A stretch of 64,000 bases of DNA from Paenibacillus sp. AN1007 (GCF_040702995.1 NZ_CP159992.1:3745501-3809500); one strand, 5' to 3'; positions 18,186-27,517 are shown, numbered from the stretch's first letter. Translations and numbers: made by a program. Notes: generated by a model from the sequence alone, not told the origin.

Positions 18186-18533
18186 TTAGGCTTCAGCTCC
18201 GCCGTACAAATGAGCCAGGCTGTCAGCGATAATTTTGTTTACATCCTCGATAATTACACTAAGGCGGCGCTCTGCATCAAACAGGCGGCGGATGTTCAGG
18301 TTCAGACTCAATACCTCGAAGAGCTTCTCCATTTTTTCCATCTCGTCCGGTGCCGGCATATCTCCGCTCATCATGCGCTGCTGCAGTTCCATCTGCTGGT
18401 TGCGGAAGTTATCCAGCATCGCTTTGGCCTCCGGATCAGCCTCAATCAATTTCATCGCAGAGGTAATCTCTTCCACCTCTCCGCTTTCTCTCAGTGCTTT
18501 TGCCAGATCATTGGCTTTGTCATAAATATTCAC
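18186..18533 (-). CDS. yheA: YlbF/YmcA/YheA family protein YheA
   Basis: 115-aa all-helical protein of the YlbF/YmcA family (B. subtilis YheA 117 aa). Its sequence is a series of amphipathic helices: NIYDKANDLAKALRES, EVEEITSAMKLIEADPEA, MLDNFRNQQMELQQRMMSGD, and a C-terminal VIIEDVNKIIADSLAHLYG. Related proteins YlbF and YmcA form a complex affecting RNase Y action, sporulation and competence; YheA itself is not well characterised. The start is GTG at 18533 with AGGAGGAATT upstream. It is divergent from the YheC/YheD array, as yheA lies near yheC/yheD in B. subtilis. Confidence 0.88.
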   Translation of the reverse strand: MNIYDKANDLAKALRESGEVEEITSAMKLIEADPEAKAMLDNFRNQQMELQQRMMSGDMPAPDEMEKMEKLFEVLSLNLNIRRLFDAERRLSVIIEDVNKIIADSLAHLYGGAEA

Positions 18534-18765
18534 TATAATTCCTCCTCTAATTGTTGTTCTTCCGTGCCGGAACACGCAGTGTATGTTCTCAAACAAAAGG
18601 TTCTGGATCAGGCCGCCCAAAAACGCCCTGAATCAAACACATTTAATTCCGGTTGGGTCAATCACCAAGGGGTATATGTCCTCATATGATGAAGCACATG
18701 CCATGTTCAGATGCCGTTCAACTTCAAGATCAGACATCAAGCTGCCGCCCGGAAGGAGATCCGTG

Positions 18766-20133
18766 ATGTCCACTAAAAAAGTAACGATACAGGTTACCGG
18801 CTCGGGCATCCTGCAGGACGACGTCATCATGCTGGGCGAAGGGGTCCTCAAGGCTCTAAAGATTCCTTCGGGAAGACCTCTTCAGCTGCAATTCGGTTCT
18901 TACCGCCGCGAAGTTACTGTTATTCCGGTTCCCCGGTATGACGGATTACGACTCAATCAGACGGTAGCCAGCAAAACCGGCCTTGTCCCTCGTTCGGTCC
19001 TGAGGGTATCTTACCGTGCTTCCAGCCATACGCTTCGCCTGGGACCTTACATCAGCGTTATGGTAAGCCGGGATTACCCCGAACAGCCCGATCGGCCCTT
19101 TGGCTCGATTACGATGTTCTGCCAGGAATTAGTGCACGCCTGCAGGAAGCAGGGCGCCTATGTATCCTTTTTCACACCGGAGGACATCGGAGCAGTAACC
19201 GGCTATATGAAAGGCTGGGTGTATGATGACGGCTGGAAAAAGACCGTTCTGCCTGTAGCAGATGTGGTCAATAATCGGCTGACGTCCCGTAAACTCGAGA
19301 ACAAACCTAGCGTACAGCATTTTATGAAAGAAGTAAAATCGCTTTACGGCACACACACCTTCAATGAAAAGTTTCTGGACAAAAACGAGGTGTTTGACGC
19401 ACTCAAGTCCATCCCGACACTCAAACGGGTGCTGCCCGAGTCTCATCTGCTCAAATCATCAGCGACCCTTAAGACGATGTGCCAGCGTTATCCGGTTATT
19501 TTTCTGAAGCCGGTGCGCGGCTCACTGGGTAAAGGCATTATCCGGGTCTCCCGTCAGCCAGAAGGAGGATATCTGACTCTGGCGACAAGTGTCGGAGGTA
19601 CCCGCAGACAATCGTATGCTTCTCTGGATAAACTGTATGCCAGCATGTCTGGAAAAATGAAAACAACGCGTTATCAGATCCAGCAAGGACTGACCCTGAT
19701 TGATCACAGCGGCAGACCCGTTGATTTCCGTGCGCTCGTGCAGAAAAACAAGACAGGTAAATGGAGCGTAACCTCTATCGTTGCCCGGATTGCCGGAGGC
19801 AGTCACTATGTCTCCAATCTGGCGCGAGGCGGAAGCCTCAGCACTGTTAAAGATGCCGTAGCCAAAACACAGCTGTCCAGTTCCGCCAAAGCTTCGGCAT
19901 ATGCAGGACTTCATACGGCTGCGCTGGAAATCGCCAAAGGCATTGAGAGTGCCATCCCTGCCCACTTTGGTGAACTCGGTATTGATCTGGCCCTGGATAC
20001 AAGTGGCCGTGTATGGCTGCTTGAGGTGAATTCCAAACCATCCAAAAATGATAATACACCGCTGAGCGAGAGCAAAATTCGCCCTTCGGTCAAAGCTATG
20101 CTTGAATACTCCACCTATCTGGCCGGTTTCTAA
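18766..20133 (+). CDS. YheC/YheD-type spore coat-associated ATP-grasp protein, paralog 1 (YheD-like)
   Basis: 455 aa, the length of B. subtilis YheD (453 aa). An N-terminal beta-rich domain (about 1-90) precedes an ATP-grasp module. ATP-grasp features: glycine-rich loop FLKPVRGSLGKGI, the RYQIQQGLTLIDHSGRPVDF segment, ALVQKN, and the metal site HFGELGIDLAL...VWLLEVNSKP. YheD is known to form rings around the B. subtilis forespore; no substrate is known. ATG at 18766 follows GGAAGGAG. It is the first of five consecutive paralogs and is divergent from yheA. Confidence 0.88.
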   Translation: MSTKKVTIQVTGSGILQDDVIMLGEGVLKALKIPSGRPLQLQFGSYRREVTVIPVPRYDGLRLNQTVASKTGLVPRSVLRVSYRASSHTLRLGPYISVMVSRDYPEQPDRPFGSITMFCQELVHACRKQGAYVSFFTPEDIGAVTGYMKGWVYDDGWKKTVLPVADVVNNRLTSRKLENKPSVQHFMKEVKSLYGTHTFNEKFLDKNEVFDALKSIPTLKRVLPESHLLKSSATLKTMCQRYPVIFLKPVRGSLGKGIIRVSRQPEGGYLTLATSVGGTRRQSYASLDKLYASMSGKMKTTRYQIQQGLTLIDHSGRPVDFRALVQKNKTGKWSVTSIVARIAGGSHYVSNLARGGSLSTVKDAVAKTQLSSSAKASAYAGLHTAALEIAKGIESAIPAHFGELGIDLALDTSGRVWLLEVNSKPSKNDNTPLSESKIRPSVKAMLEYSTYLAGF

Positions 20134-20163
20134 ACATTCATTCCCTAACGGAGGTGCAGCTTG

Positions 20164-21357
20164 ATGTACACATCATCACCAAAGAAGGACACGATGGCGG
20201 TTCTGGTACGCGAAGCGGAAGGCTCACCTCTCTTCACGGATGAACGATTCTGCCGTCAGCTCTGTGTGGAAAGCCCACGATACGGGATACGAGTTGTCGT
20301 TATTCCGATTCCGGCCGACCTCGCCGTAAGCAGCATTCGCAGAGGATACGTATATCACCAGAAGCAGTGGAAGAACATTCGTATTCCTTCCCTCGATCTG
20401 GTGATGAATCGCTGCCTGCGTCCTCTCTCCAGAGGTGCAAGGCAGCAGTTAGAGATGTATTTACCTCTTGGCTCCGGCCTTTATCAGCGATCCTGGTCAT
20501 CGGCTCTTCCCGGCAAATGGGAAGTTCATCGCGTTCTATCCAGGTCAACCACGCTTCGAGGACTGCTTGCTCCAACTTCCAGGGCCAGGCGGCCTGTTCC
20601 CTGGAAAATATGGCTTGCACGCTGGCCCAAAGGTTTGTTTTTCAAACCTGCTTCAGGAACTCATGGCAGGAATACCTTTCGCCTATCTAGGGGAGAAACG
20701 CCATCTGCCTGGATTGTGGAAGGTCGTACTGCGAGCAACGAAAACTTTTGCATCACATTTCATCAAGCGGAAGACGTATCTTCCTGGCTGGAATCACATC
20801 AGGCTGTACAAAAGATGATTGTGCAGCCTTATCTGGAGCTTAGCCATCAAGGAAGGGCTTTTGATATACGGGCGCTGGTTCAAAAAAATGGGCAGGGCCG
20901 CTGGGCACTGACGGGATGCATGGTTCGGGAAGGTGCTGAAGGCTCTCTCACCTCCAATCTTCATGGTGGCGGTAACGCCTATCCCGCAGAAGCATATCTT
21001 ATCGAACGGTACGGAAAGGTCCGGACTGCATCGCTGCTGCTGCAGATCAGACATTACGCCGCTCTCATCCCTCCGCTGCTGGAGAGCCGCTTCGGCAGAC
21101 TTGCGGAACTCGGACTTGATTTTGGAGCCGATGCAGACGGACAGCTGTGGCTGATTGAAGTAAACTCAAAACCAGGCCGCACCTCATTTGCAGAAGCACA
21201 AGATGAACACATGCATGCCCTGACATATACACAACCGCTTGCTTATGCCCGTTATCTGCTGCAGCAGTATGTTCTCGCGGACGTTTCGCGTCCAATGAAA
21301 ATGCCGAATTCATCCAGCAAAGCTGGCCTGAAACGTATCCCGATTCCAGGCGGCTGA
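20164..21357 (+). CDS. YheC/YheD-type ATP-grasp protein, paralog 2 (degenerate glycine loop)
   Basis: 397 aa without the N-terminal beta domain, so YheC-like in architecture. The metal/ATP site is kept (LAELGLDFGADADGQLWLIEVNSKP) and so is FDIRALVQKNGQGRWALTG, with the family element SLTSNLHGGG. The glycine loop, however, reads FFKPASGTHGRNTFRL instead of the GSxGxGI pattern of its siblings, which may affect nucleotide binding. ATG at 20164 is preceded by GGAGGTG at 7 bp; TTG at 20161 is an alternative. It starts 30 bp after paralog 1, so they are co-transcribed. Confidence 0.85.
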   Translation: MYTSSPKKDTMAVLVREAEGSPLFTDERFCRQLCVESPRYGIRVVVIPIPADLAVSSIRRGYVYHQKQWKNIRIPSLDLVMNRCLRPLSRGARQQLEMYLPLGSGLYQRSWSSALPGKWEVHRVLSRSTTLRGLLAPTSRARRPVPWKIWLARWPKGLFFKPASGTHGRNTFRLSRGETPSAWIVEGRTASNENFCITFHQAEDVSSWLESHQAVQKMIVQPYLELSHQGRAFDIRALVQKNGQGRWALTGCMVREGAEGSLTSNLHGGGNAYPAEAYLIERYGKVRTASLLLQIRHYAALIPPLLESRFGRLAELGLDFGADADGQLWLIEVNSKPGRTSFAEAQDEHMHALTYTQPLAYARYLLQQYVLADVSRPMKMPNSSSKAGLKRIPIPGG

Positions 21358-21418
21358 GGTTTGTAATGCCCGCTTGCCATGGAGCACAAGGATGTTTTTC
21401 AGGATAGGAGGATAAATC

Positions 21419-22792
21419 ATGAGTTTGACCTTTTGTAATCTGCATTTCACCCAAAAACCCGAAAAAGTGGTGTACGTATCCAATGCTTTAATGAAAAGCC
21501 TCAATCTGTCCGGCAAAAAGACGATACACCTGCGTTTTGGACGTGATCGCGTGCCCGCCACGATCAAGCCCATTCGCAAAGCCGGTAAGCATCTGTATCT
21601 GGCATCAGGCATCCGTAACTTGATGAACGTTCCCAAACGCGGAAGCATCTATCTTCGCAACCTCCAGAATGATGAAGTGCAGCTTGGCCCACTCATCGGG
21701 GTGCTGTCGGACGGTTCTTCTTCAAGCTCTAATCCGTTTGGTTCGCGAACAGGTTTTATCAAGCAGCTGCTTCGTGAAGGAAGCCGCAAATCGTATATCT
21801 ATGCTTTCACCCCGAGAGATATCAACTGGCAGAACGAGACGGTCTCCGGTTACTTTCTCAATGAGAGCGGCACTTTTTTCCGCAGAACCGTACCCCTGCC
21901 AGATGTTGTCTACAATCGTTTACCGAGCCGCCGCTCCGATTTTTCACCAGCGATCAATCAGCTGCGGGAACGGTTTATCCGCCGCAAAATCCCTTTTTTC
22001 AACTGGAGTTTCTTCAATAAATCGGATATTTACAAACTGCTGGAGAACGAACCGACCGCAGGGCGTTATATCCCGGAATCCATCACCAACCCAACGGTCG
22101 AACAGATGAAGGAGATGCTGGAGCGGCATCAGTTCGTTTATTATAAACCAACCGCAGGCAGTCTCGGAAACGGAATCTATCGTTTAACCTATTCGCCCAA
22201 ACGTGGATATTTTGCACGTTATCGCAAGAAAGGCGGCAATGCCCTGCTGCGCTTTGGCTCGTTTAACAGTCTGATGCGCATGCTTCAAGGCAGACATGGC
22301 AAACAGCTGCGCGGTTATGTCGTGCAGCAGGGAATACGGCTGATCGAGATTGACGAGTGCCCTATTGATTTTCGTTTCCATATGCATAAAAACGGAAACA
22401 ATCAGTGGGTTGTAGTCGGCATCGGCGCCAAGAAAGCAGGACGAGGAAGTGTCACCACACACATCAAAAACGGCGGCTCTCTGATGACGCCTGAACAGGC
22501 GCTCAGCCGCAACTTCGGGGACCGTGCGGGCGAGGTTCTGCAGCAGGCCAAATCCGTCGCTATTACACTGGCCCAGGCGATTGAATCCCAGCACCAGCAT
22601 CTGATTGGTGAGATTGGCTTTGATCTGGGCATTGATCAGGAGGAACATGTATGGATGTTCGAAGCGAACGCCAAACCCGGGCGCTCCATCTTCCGTCACC
22701 CTTCACTCCGGCTGGAGGGAAAATCTTCGGTGGAGCACATTTTGGAGCACTGCCTGTATTTGAGCAAATTCCGGAAGAAGGAAGACATTTGA
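21419..22792 (+). CDS. YheC/YheD-type ATP-grasp protein, paralog 3 (YheD-like)
   Basis: 457 aa, second YheD-length member. The N-terminal domain (MSLTFCNLHFTQKPEKVVYV...) is similar in layout to paralog 1 but diverged. ATP-grasp features: YYKPTAGSLGNGIYRL, VVQQGIRLIEIDECPIDFRF, MHKNGNNQWVVVGIGAK, and IGEIGFDLGID...WMFEANAKPG. ATG at 21419 follows AGGAGG. The gene ends in TGA overlapping by 1 bp the ATG of paralog 4, implying translational coupling. Confidence 0.88.
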   Translation: MSLTFCNLHFTQKPEKVVYVSNALMKSLNLSGKKTIHLRFGRDRVPATIKPIRKAGKHLYLASGIRNLMNVPKRGSIYLRNLQNDEVQLGPLIGVLSDGSSSSSNPFGSRTGFIKQLLREGSRKSYIYAFTPRDINWQNETVSGYFLNESGTFFRRTVPLPDVVYNRLPSRRSDFSPAINQLRERFIRRKIPFFNWSFFNKSDIYKLLENEPTAGRYIPESITNPTVEQMKEMLERHQFVYYKPTAGSLGNGIYRLTYSPKRGYFARYRKKGGNALLRFGSFNSLMRMLQGRHGKQLRGYVVQQGIRLIEIDECPIDFRFHMHKNGNNQWVVVGIGAKKAGRGSVTTHIKNGGSLMTPEQALSRNFGDRAGEVLQQAKSVAITLAQAIESQHQHLIGEIGFDLGIDQEEHVWMFEANAKPGRSIFRHPSLRLEGKSSVEHILEHCLYLSKFRKKEDI

Positions 22793-23898
22793 TGAGCCTC
22801 CATGATGATTTCAAACCTGTGATTGCCGTGCTCACCATGCATGATCAACGGCGCATGTTCAGAGGAAATCATCAAAACTTTCAGGATATTCTGCAAACAG
22901 GTGAAAGCATGGGATATGTCGTTTATATCGTGACCGTTCGGGATCTTGATGTGACCGGACCTACCGTGAAAGGATATACGTACAACAAAGGGAGCGGCAA
23001 ATGGACTTCACAGCCGTTTCCCCTCCCTCATGTTTTGTATAATCGTATCCCTAACCGGGAAGACGAACGCAAGCCTTCAGTACAGCGAAAAATTGAAGAG
23101 TGCCGACAGTCCGGTATCGAGCTGTATAATCCGTTTTTTTTCAACAAATGGAACCTGTTCGAGTGGCTGAAAAAATCCAAGTCCACCCAGCAGCTGATTC
23201 CGCATACCCGGCGGATGCGCAGCGCTTCTTCACTCGGTACCGTGCTGCGCGCCTATCCGTATCTGTATCTCAAACCCGAGAGCGGCAAAGCAGGCAAAGG
23301 CATCATGATGCTCAAATTCCAGGAAAAAGAAAAGCTGCCTTACCGACTTAAAATACAGAATACCCGGAGAAGTATGACCTACAAGGCGGCCACGTTAAGC
23401 AAGTTATGGGCACGAATTCGCAAAGAAACCGGACATACGCCTTATATCATGCAGCAGGGAATTGAGCTGGCTTCCTCGCACAAGCGCCCTTTTGATCTTC
23501 GTGTACTTGTGCAGAAAAATGGCAAGGGACAGTGGAGCGTTACCGGAATCGGAGCAAGGCTCGCAGGCTCCCGCAGCATTACAACTCACGTGCCTCGCGG
23601 CGGAAGTGTCGAAGATCCGGAGGAACTGCTCACAGAGTTGTTCGGAGAGGAGATGACAGCGGCTTTAATGAAGCGGGTCAAGTCCACCTCATTAATGATC
23701 GCAAGACAGGTTGAACGCGGATCAGGACATACACTTGGTGAAATGTCCATGGATCTGGGCGTCGATGACCTGGGCGAGATCTGGTTCTTTGAAGCCAATG
23801 CCAAACCGATGAAATTCGATGAACCACAGATCAGACGGCGTTCACTGGAACGCATTTTCCAGTACAGCGCTTATCTTGCCCGTCAGTCTGTGCAATGA
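22792..23898 (+). CDS. YheC/YheD-type ATP-grasp protein, paralog 4 (YheC-like)
   Basis: 368 aa, the length of B. subtilis YheC (363 aa). Features: PHVLYNRIPNREDERKPSVQ (family motif before the ATP-grasp), YLKPESGKAGKGIMML glycine loop, YIMQQGIELASSHKRPFDLR, VLVQKNGKGQWSVTGIGARL, and LGEMSMDLGVD...IWFFEANAKP. The ATG at 22792 overlaps the stop of paralog 3 by one base; GAAGGAAG lies upstream. The frame stays open further upstream, into paralog 3, but that region is its coding sequence. Confidence 0.88.
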   Translation: MSLHDDFKPVIAVLTMHDQRRMFRGNHQNFQDILQTGESMGYVVYIVTVRDLDVTGPTVKGYTYNKGSGKWTSQPFPLPHVLYNRIPNREDERKPSVQRKIEECRQSGIELYNPFFFNKWNLFEWLKKSKSTQQLIPHTRRMRSASSLGTVLRAYPYLYLKPESGKAGKGIMMLKFQEKEKLPYRLKIQNTRRSMTYKAATLSKLWARIRKETGHTPYIMQQGIELASSHKRPFDLRVLVQKNGKGQWSVTGIGARLAGSRSITTHVPRGGSVEDPEELLTELFGEEMTAALMKRVKSTSLMIARQVERGSGHTLGEMSMDLGVDDLGEIWFFEANAKPMKFDEPQIRRRSLERIFQYSAYLARQSVQ

Positions 23899-23935
23899 CG
23901 GACAGGAATACTGTATATAAAGAAGGTGATTGTTT

Positions 23936-25114
23936 GTGTCCTCACCTGTTCTGGGCATTATGACGTTGTATCTGAATGAACACCGCGCTCTGGAAGAACG
24001 AAGCATCTATCGCCGAATGATTCTCGAAGGGCGCAAACGGGGACTCGATATTTATGTGTTTACACCTGCTGATGTGCATTCCAGCGGCAAACGAATTGAA
24101 GCGATGGTATACGACGAAAAAAAGGGCTGGTCCAGGGAATGGCGCGCATTCCCGGATCTGATCTTTGACCGATGCCGCATTCAGCGCAACCATCGTTTCC
24201 AGCAGCTGCTGGTATTTCGTCAAAAATATGGACATCTGCTCTTCCTGAACCGCCCGCTGCGCAATAAGTGGACCATTCATCAGACCCTTTCCGAGAAAGC
24301 CGTCTTCCGGCAGCATCTGCCGGAAACGATATTGTTTCAGGACATGTCCGATGTAAACCGTATGCTCAAGACTTCTTCACTGATCTATCTAAAACCGATC
24401 AACGGTACGGGCGGGCGAGGCATTCTGCGCGTAGAGCGCAGCAGCAAGGAACCCAGTACGGTGCTTGTACAGGGACGGGATCAGAAAAGGCGCATAATTA
24501 CACCGCGCAGGGTCCATCTGTCCAGGCTTGGTCCACTGCTTGAGCATTGGAACATGAAAGACAAATATCTCGTGCAAAAAGGAATCCAGCTCCAGCTCCC
24601 GAACGGAAGAGTCCATGACTACCGCATGCTGGTGCAGAAAAATGGAGAAGGCGAGTGGGAACTTACAGGCTGTGCAGGGCGCATGGGCGCAGAGAAAAGT
24701 GTAACCTCGAACCTCCATGGCGGCGGTCAGGCGGTTGCCATGCAGCGATTAATGAAGCAGTGGATTCCTGAAGAGGAGCTTCGGCAAGAAGTGACTGCAG
24801 CTGCCGAGAAATTCGGGATTGATGTGGCTGCATTTCTGGAGGATACGTATGGGGATCTGTGCGAGCTTGCGCTGGATCTGGCGATTGACAAGAGCGGACA
24901 TATCTATCTGCTGGAGGTCAACCCCAAACCGGCTCGCGAGGTCTTTGCCCGAATTGGTGAACGAAGCATCTATTATAAAGCGATCACACAACCGCTGGAA
25001 TATGCCTTGTGGGTGTACCGCAACCGACCTGCCGAAACAGTCAAAAAACCTGTTTCTCCCAGGCCCGCTGCTTCTAAACCAGCGCGGGTGAAGCGAAAAC
25101 GGAGAATCAAATAA
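23936..25114 (+). CDS. YheC/YheD-type ATP-grasp protein, paralog 5 (YheC-like, basic tail)
   Basis: 392 aa. ATP-grasp features: YLKPINGTGGRGILRV, KYLVQKGIQLQLPNGRVHDY, MLVQKNGEGEWELTGC, SVTSNLHGGG and CELALDLAIDKSGHIYLLEVNPKP. It ends in a Pro/Lys/Arg-rich tail (about 368-392, ...ASKPARVKRKRRIK) that the other four paralogs lack; such tails often bind polyanions, here possibly coat or cortex components (inference). The start is GTG at 23936, 7 bp after AAGGTG; TTG at 23930 is too close. It closes the array, before the shared terminator. Confidence 0.86.
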   Translation: MSSPVLGIMTLYLNEHRALEERSIYRRMILEGRKRGLDIYVFTPADVHSSGKRIEAMVYDEKKGWSREWRAFPDLIFDRCRIQRNHRFQQLLVFRQKYGHLLFLNRPLRNKWTIHQTLSEKAVFRQHLPETILFQDMSDVNRMLKTSSLIYLKPINGTGGRGILRVERSSKEPSTVLVQGRDQKRRIITPRRVHLSRLGPLLEHWNMKDKYLVQKGIQLQLPNGRVHDYRMLVQKNGEGEWELTGCAGRMGAEKSVTSNLHGGGQAVAMQRLMKQWIPEEELRQEVTAAAEKFGIDVAAFLEDTYGDLCELALDLAIDKSGHIYLLEVNPKPAREVFARIGERSIYYKAITQPLEYALWVYRNRPAETVKKPVSPRPAASKPARVKRKRRIK

Positions 25115-25147
25115 GTCAGCTGTTCAGACGGGTTGGGACATACAGGC

Positions 25148-25196
25148 CAAAAAAACAGGATAGAAGGTTGAGTATCTGAACCTTCTATCCTGTTTT
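25148..25196. terminator. Strong bidirectional terminator between the YheC/D array and the heparinase gene
   Basis: Perfect 18-bp inverted repeat (25152-25169 with 25179-25196) with 9-nt loop; an A-run of eight (25148-25155) gives a T-run to minus transcripts. It lies between the convergent paralog 5 and heparinase genes. Confidence 0.9.
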
Positions 25197-25265
25197 CATC
25201 AATTCAAGACCCATCCCCTGTTTTCATCAATTCAAGACCCATCCTGTTTTCATCGGTTCACGTCC
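25189..25265. repeat. Three direct repeats (~27 bp) abutting the terminator
   Basis: The unit CCTGTTTTCATCAATTCAAG plus ACCCAT occurs at 25189 and 25217, and a diverged copy CCTGTTTTCATCGGTTCACG at 25243 (spacing 28 and 26 bp). The first copy begins within the right arm of the terminator, so the array looks like local duplication of terminator sequence, not a CRISPR. Confidence 0.8.
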
Positions 25266-25274
25266 TTTGGAGCG

Positions 25275-27185
25275 CTAAGTCCAGGTTACCGTGTGCTCAT
25301 CCATCACGATCCGGGCTTCCCTACCTTGGTACACATACGACAGCGTAAACCTCATATGATCTGGCTCCAGCATATATTTTGTCACGTTCACAGTCTCTTC
25401 TGATTCGTCAGCCGGCAGGCATACTGCCGCAACTCCCACTTTGCCTGAGAATTCGGCTTTGCCCTGAATGACAGCCGTTTCAGACTTTGCGCCGTACACT
25501 TCAGATACCCAGCCCGACTGTTCTGTCACCTCGAACGATTCACTGCCATCTCCTGCCATCAGAAATCGAATGCACAGCTTGACGGAGGACTGGTCAAATC
25601 GGATGCCTGCCCGCTGTTTGGCGTAATCGTCTTTGTTCAGTACAAGCCTTGCTTCCGGATGCAGATGAAACCGCTGCTCCAGTGTATGGAACTTCTCGGC
25701 TTCCAGCCAGTCCACGATCAGAAATAAAGGTACACTTTTGCCTGCAAGCACCCAGCGGCGATGGCTGACCGGATCAGGCAGGTGCGTATATCCATCTTGG
25801 GAAGCATCCATAAAGTGATAGTTTGCGTGACTTTCATAGCGATGTGTTGTCGCTTCTGCCTCAGGTTTACCCCATTGTTGAGTAGACAAATAGGGTGTCT
25901 GATCTGTCCCGTCTACAGTAACTGTATTATGTGCCCTTGTGCTTTTGAAATAATGGCGCCACTGCCCTTCTTCATACGTATAACGTCCGGTATCCGTGAA
26001 GAACAATCGGTTATTCCACATCCATTCGATGTTTAAGGCATCAGCATGACCATGAGCACCGCCCATGGATGCTGCATCAAAGAACAGGTATTGACGCTCA
26101 TCCCTCATCACATAATATCCGGTCTGTGGAAAAGTCCGGCTTGTCAATGAACGTGAAGTTCCAGACTGCAGCCGAACGCACCGCTCATATTTTGCCACAC
26201 CCACTAACCAGAGGCACTCGGAACTGTCGGTACCGCGGGCCATGAGATCCTCGTCTCCCAGAATTGCCCCCAGCAGCGTCAACCGCTGACGCCCGTCACT
26301 AAGCCAGTCTGAATCTCCAATGCCCGTCGATTGATGATCCGGTCTGATCATAGCTTCAGTGAATGAAGCCATCCTGCGCAGACATTCTCCATACCATGCT
26401 GAAAACGGGTGTCCCGAAATTCCCGCCAGCAGATACGGTGTACCAAACATCTCAATGCTGGCATTATGATAATGCGTATTTAACTCTACCTGAATGCCCT
26501 CTTCGTTCAATTGATGCAGCAGACACAGCTCCAGCCGCTCCGCAGCCACTTGACGCCAATATGGACTGCGCGGATGCTCCTTATAGAAAGCAGCAATCAT
26601 AAACAACCCCTGCATATGCATAATAGCGTGATTAATCTCTGTGCTGCCGAGATAATGCGTCAGGAACTCTGCATGCTCCTCAAGCCCTTGCAGAAATTCG
26701 GTTCGAAATGCTTCGTCCAGCTGCGGGCTTGATTCCATATATTTGTACGCGGTAATCCAAGACTGCACACGCAGACCTGTTTCAAGCAAACGCCAAGGAC
26801 CCGGTTTCTGAAAATAAACGGCCTCATTATACGGAAGGCCAGCTGGCACTGGATTTTGTTCTCTCCAGGTACGGAAATGATCTATAAATGCAGTCACATA
26901 TAACGGATTGCCTTTCATTAAGTAAGCTTTGCCCAAATCCAGCATATGCCAGTGCCTGTTAATCCCCCAAGTGAACTCCAGATCATTGGTCGGATTATGA
27001 AGCCAGTCCACTGGCGTCCCGAGTGGAATCCAGTTGGTCAGATCATTCGTATATGGCACCATAAATTCATTCAGAACAGCCCGGTTGGCAATCGTCACTG
27101 AATTCCGGGCTTCATCCGGAAAGTGTTCCCGGTAATATCGAGCCGCCTGTTCCAGTTCATCCGCAGAAAGGTAAAAATCGCTCAT
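25275..27185 (-). CDS. Heparinase II/III family polysaccharide lyase
   Basis: 636-aa protein with an (alpha/alpha)-toroid N-terminal half and a heparinase II/III beta-sandwich C-terminal half. Motifs seen: NEAVYFQKPGPWRLLETGLR, NHAIMHMQGLFMI, QVELNTHYHNASIEMFGTPYLLAGI (His/Tyr of the toroid active site), GGAHGHADALNIEWMW and RAHNTVTVDGTDQTP. No signal peptide, so it likely acts in the cytoplasm on imported uronic-acid oligosaccharides (heparin/alginate-type), cleaving by beta-elimination. The exact substrate is not readable. Its ATG overlaps the cupin stop by 4 bp, so it is translationally coupled to the cupin gene and downstream of the solute-binding protein. Confidence 0.88.
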   Translation of the reverse strand: MSDFYLSADELEQAARYYREHFPDEARNSVTIANRAVLNEFMVPYTNDLTNWIPLGTPVDWLHNPTNDLEFTWGINRHWHMLDLGKAYLMKGNPLYVTAFIDHFRTWREQNPVPAGLPYNEAVYFQKPGPWRLLETGLRVQSWITAYKYMESSPQLDEAFRTEFLQGLEEHAEFLTHYLGSTEINHAIMHMQGLFMIAAFYKEHPRSPYWRQVAAERLELCLLHQLNEEGIQVELNTHYHNASIEMFGTPYLLAGISGHPFSAWYGECLRRMASFTEAMIRPDHQSTGIGDSDWLSDGRQRLTLLGAILGDEDLMARGTDSSECLWLVGVAKYERCVRLQSGTSRSLTSRTFPQTGYYVMRDERQYLFFDAASMGGAHGHADALNIEWMWNNRLFFTDTGRYTYEEGQWRHYFKSTRAHNTVTVDGTDQTPYLSTQQWGKPEAEATTHRYESHANYHFMDASQDGYTHLPDPVSHRRWVLAGKSVPLFLIVDWLEAEKFHTLEQRFHLHPEARLVLNKDDYAKQRAGIRFDQSSVKLCIRFLMAGDGSESFEVTEQSGWVSEVYGAKSETAVIQGKAEFSGKVGVAAVCLPADESEETVNVTKYMLEPDHMRFTLSYVYQGREARIVMDEHTVTWT

Positions 27186-27517
27186 TGCTCTTCCTCAAGA
27201 AAATCCTGACGGAATGGCGTGAACACATCCAGTATGACTGCATCTTCCAGCGCCTTTACCCCATGCGGCACATTTAAGCCAGCATAGAAGCTGTCCCCCG
27301 CTTTTAGAATACGTGTTTCATCACCTACCTGAACCTCAAAGCTTCCCTTCACAATATAACTGACCTGCTCGTGCGCATCATGGGAGTGGACTTCGCCAAC
27401 TCCACCTTTGCTGAACGTCACCTCGACCATCATCAGTGTGCCGCCCATACCCAAAATTTTACGCGAACTTGTCTCATTAATAACATGCGCTTCTACGGAT
27501 TGCTGGTTAATGATCAT
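27182..27517 (-). CDS. Cupin domain protein
   Basis: 111-aa single cupin barrel. The metal-binding motif is GEVHSHDAHEQVSYIVKG (His, His, Glu) with the second cupin motif GDSFYAGLNVPHGVKAL. Such small cupins in uronate loci often act as pectin/uronate-binding or KdgF-like enzymes that linearise 4,5-unsaturated uronates after lyase cleavage; that role fits this neighbourhood but is inferred. The start is ATG at 27517 with AGAGGGGA 7 bp upstream; the frame opens 13 codons earlier. ATGA overlap with the heparinase gene. Confidence 0.85.
   Translation of the reverse strand: MIINQQSVEAHVINETSSRKILGMGGTLMMVEVTFSKGGVGEVHSHDAHEQVSYIVKGSFEVQVGDETRILKAGDSFYAGLNVPHGVKALEDAVILDVFTPFRQDFLEEEQ

Noticed and set aside
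25189-25265. Possible CRISPR array
   Set aside because: Only three short, uneven repeats without unique spacers, and no cas genes.
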